This document shows positions 63,791-64,000 of a stretch of 64,000 nt of DNA, piece after piece. Numbering within the stretch: the stretch's first letter is position 1; each line of letters starts with the position of its first letter. The notes beneath the pieces were generated by a model that was given only the letters and a program-made list of their open reading frames with translations, was not told the DNA's origin and made no database searches. This DNA comes from Mesostigma viride (taxonomy: Eukaryota > Streptophyta > Mesostigmatophyceae > Mesostigmatales > Mesostigmataceae): NCBI GenBank assembly GCA_009746045.1, contig RPFO01000406.1:1718030-1782029 (forward strand), given 5' to 3'. The position numbers were made by a program, and so were the translations under genes.

Positions 63791-64000
63791 CCACTTCAGG
63801 GATGATAAACAATTAGTTGCTGAACAGTTTGAGCCATTGGGGTCATCATTTGGGTGGGTATGCCAGCAGTTACACCCAGTACAGCCCATAGGGGTACCGT
63901 TGGTAAAAAGCAACCAAGGGGGTAGGAGTGGGCATACTACCTACTAATACCTACTAATATGGCCCCCAACCATGCCAAACAATACATTTCCCTTCCACAA
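63791..64000. other. right edge, nothing recognised
   Basis: Short unique sequence with a small ctactaata direct repeat near 63940; no coding or structural call. Confidence 0.4.

Overview
The window is nuclear DNA from a GC-rich, intron-rich, repeat-laden eukaryote. High-GC coding exons, gtgagt/gtgcgt-type donors, GC-rich simple repeats hundreds to thousands of bases long inside introns, and L1-like, chromovirus and copia elements together suggest a unicellular green alga (chlorophyte). That assignment is an inference; no rRNA or organelle marker is present.

Left half (about 1-31.4 kb): two conserved host genes lie head to head. On the minus strand, CCDC93 (COMMANDER/CCC endosomal recycling complex) begins at 21919 and runs left to at least 3070. 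I resolved fourteen exons, several confirmed by matching splice phase. One middle exon and the C-terminal exon(s) are not resolved. Its introns hold very long arrays: (GGGGAA)n, a 1.9-kb 8-bp array, a C/T tract, (CCCA)n/(CCCG)n and a duplicated 1.5-kb element. On the plus strand, GPAA1 (GPI transamidase subunit GAA1) begins at 23064 and ends at 31423. Its six exons join in phase into about 1124 codons. Roughly 1.1 kb separates the two start codons and probably holds both promoters. A 44-bp minisatellite fills the left edge.

Right half (about 31.4-64 kb): mostly nested mobile DNA. A minus-strand Ty3/gypsy chromovirus runs from a partial 5' LTR at 59449-59696 to a 3' LTR at 37876-46797. It carries an RNase H1/viroplasmin-type hybrid-binding ORF, gag, protease, RT, RNase H, integrase with chromodomain and a third ORF of unknown function. 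Three insertions interrupt it. A gag-only copia-type element with identical-length 490-bp LTRs and a 5-bp target duplication sits between RT and RNase H. A 168-bp 5'-truncated LINE with a 14-bp duplication sits in RT. An 8372-bp element with 30-bp perfect terminal inverted repeats and a 3-bp ATA duplication sits in the 3' LTR.

That 8.4-kb element is the best candidate for something undescribed. It has two divergent gene units, one starting with a PHD-like Cys/His motif. Both units end in long in-frame tandem repeats. Between their starts lies a 740-bp array of near-perfect palindromes. I recognise no transposase in it. An ORF resembling the chromovirus third ORF lies on the plus strand just outside (35.6-37.9 kb). 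LINE fragments of two families, including an ORF1-only (HAL1-like) copy, lie at 32.9-33.6 kb and 62-63.8 kb. The stretch 59.7-62 kb is lower in GC, nearly repeat-free and holds only weak gene hints.
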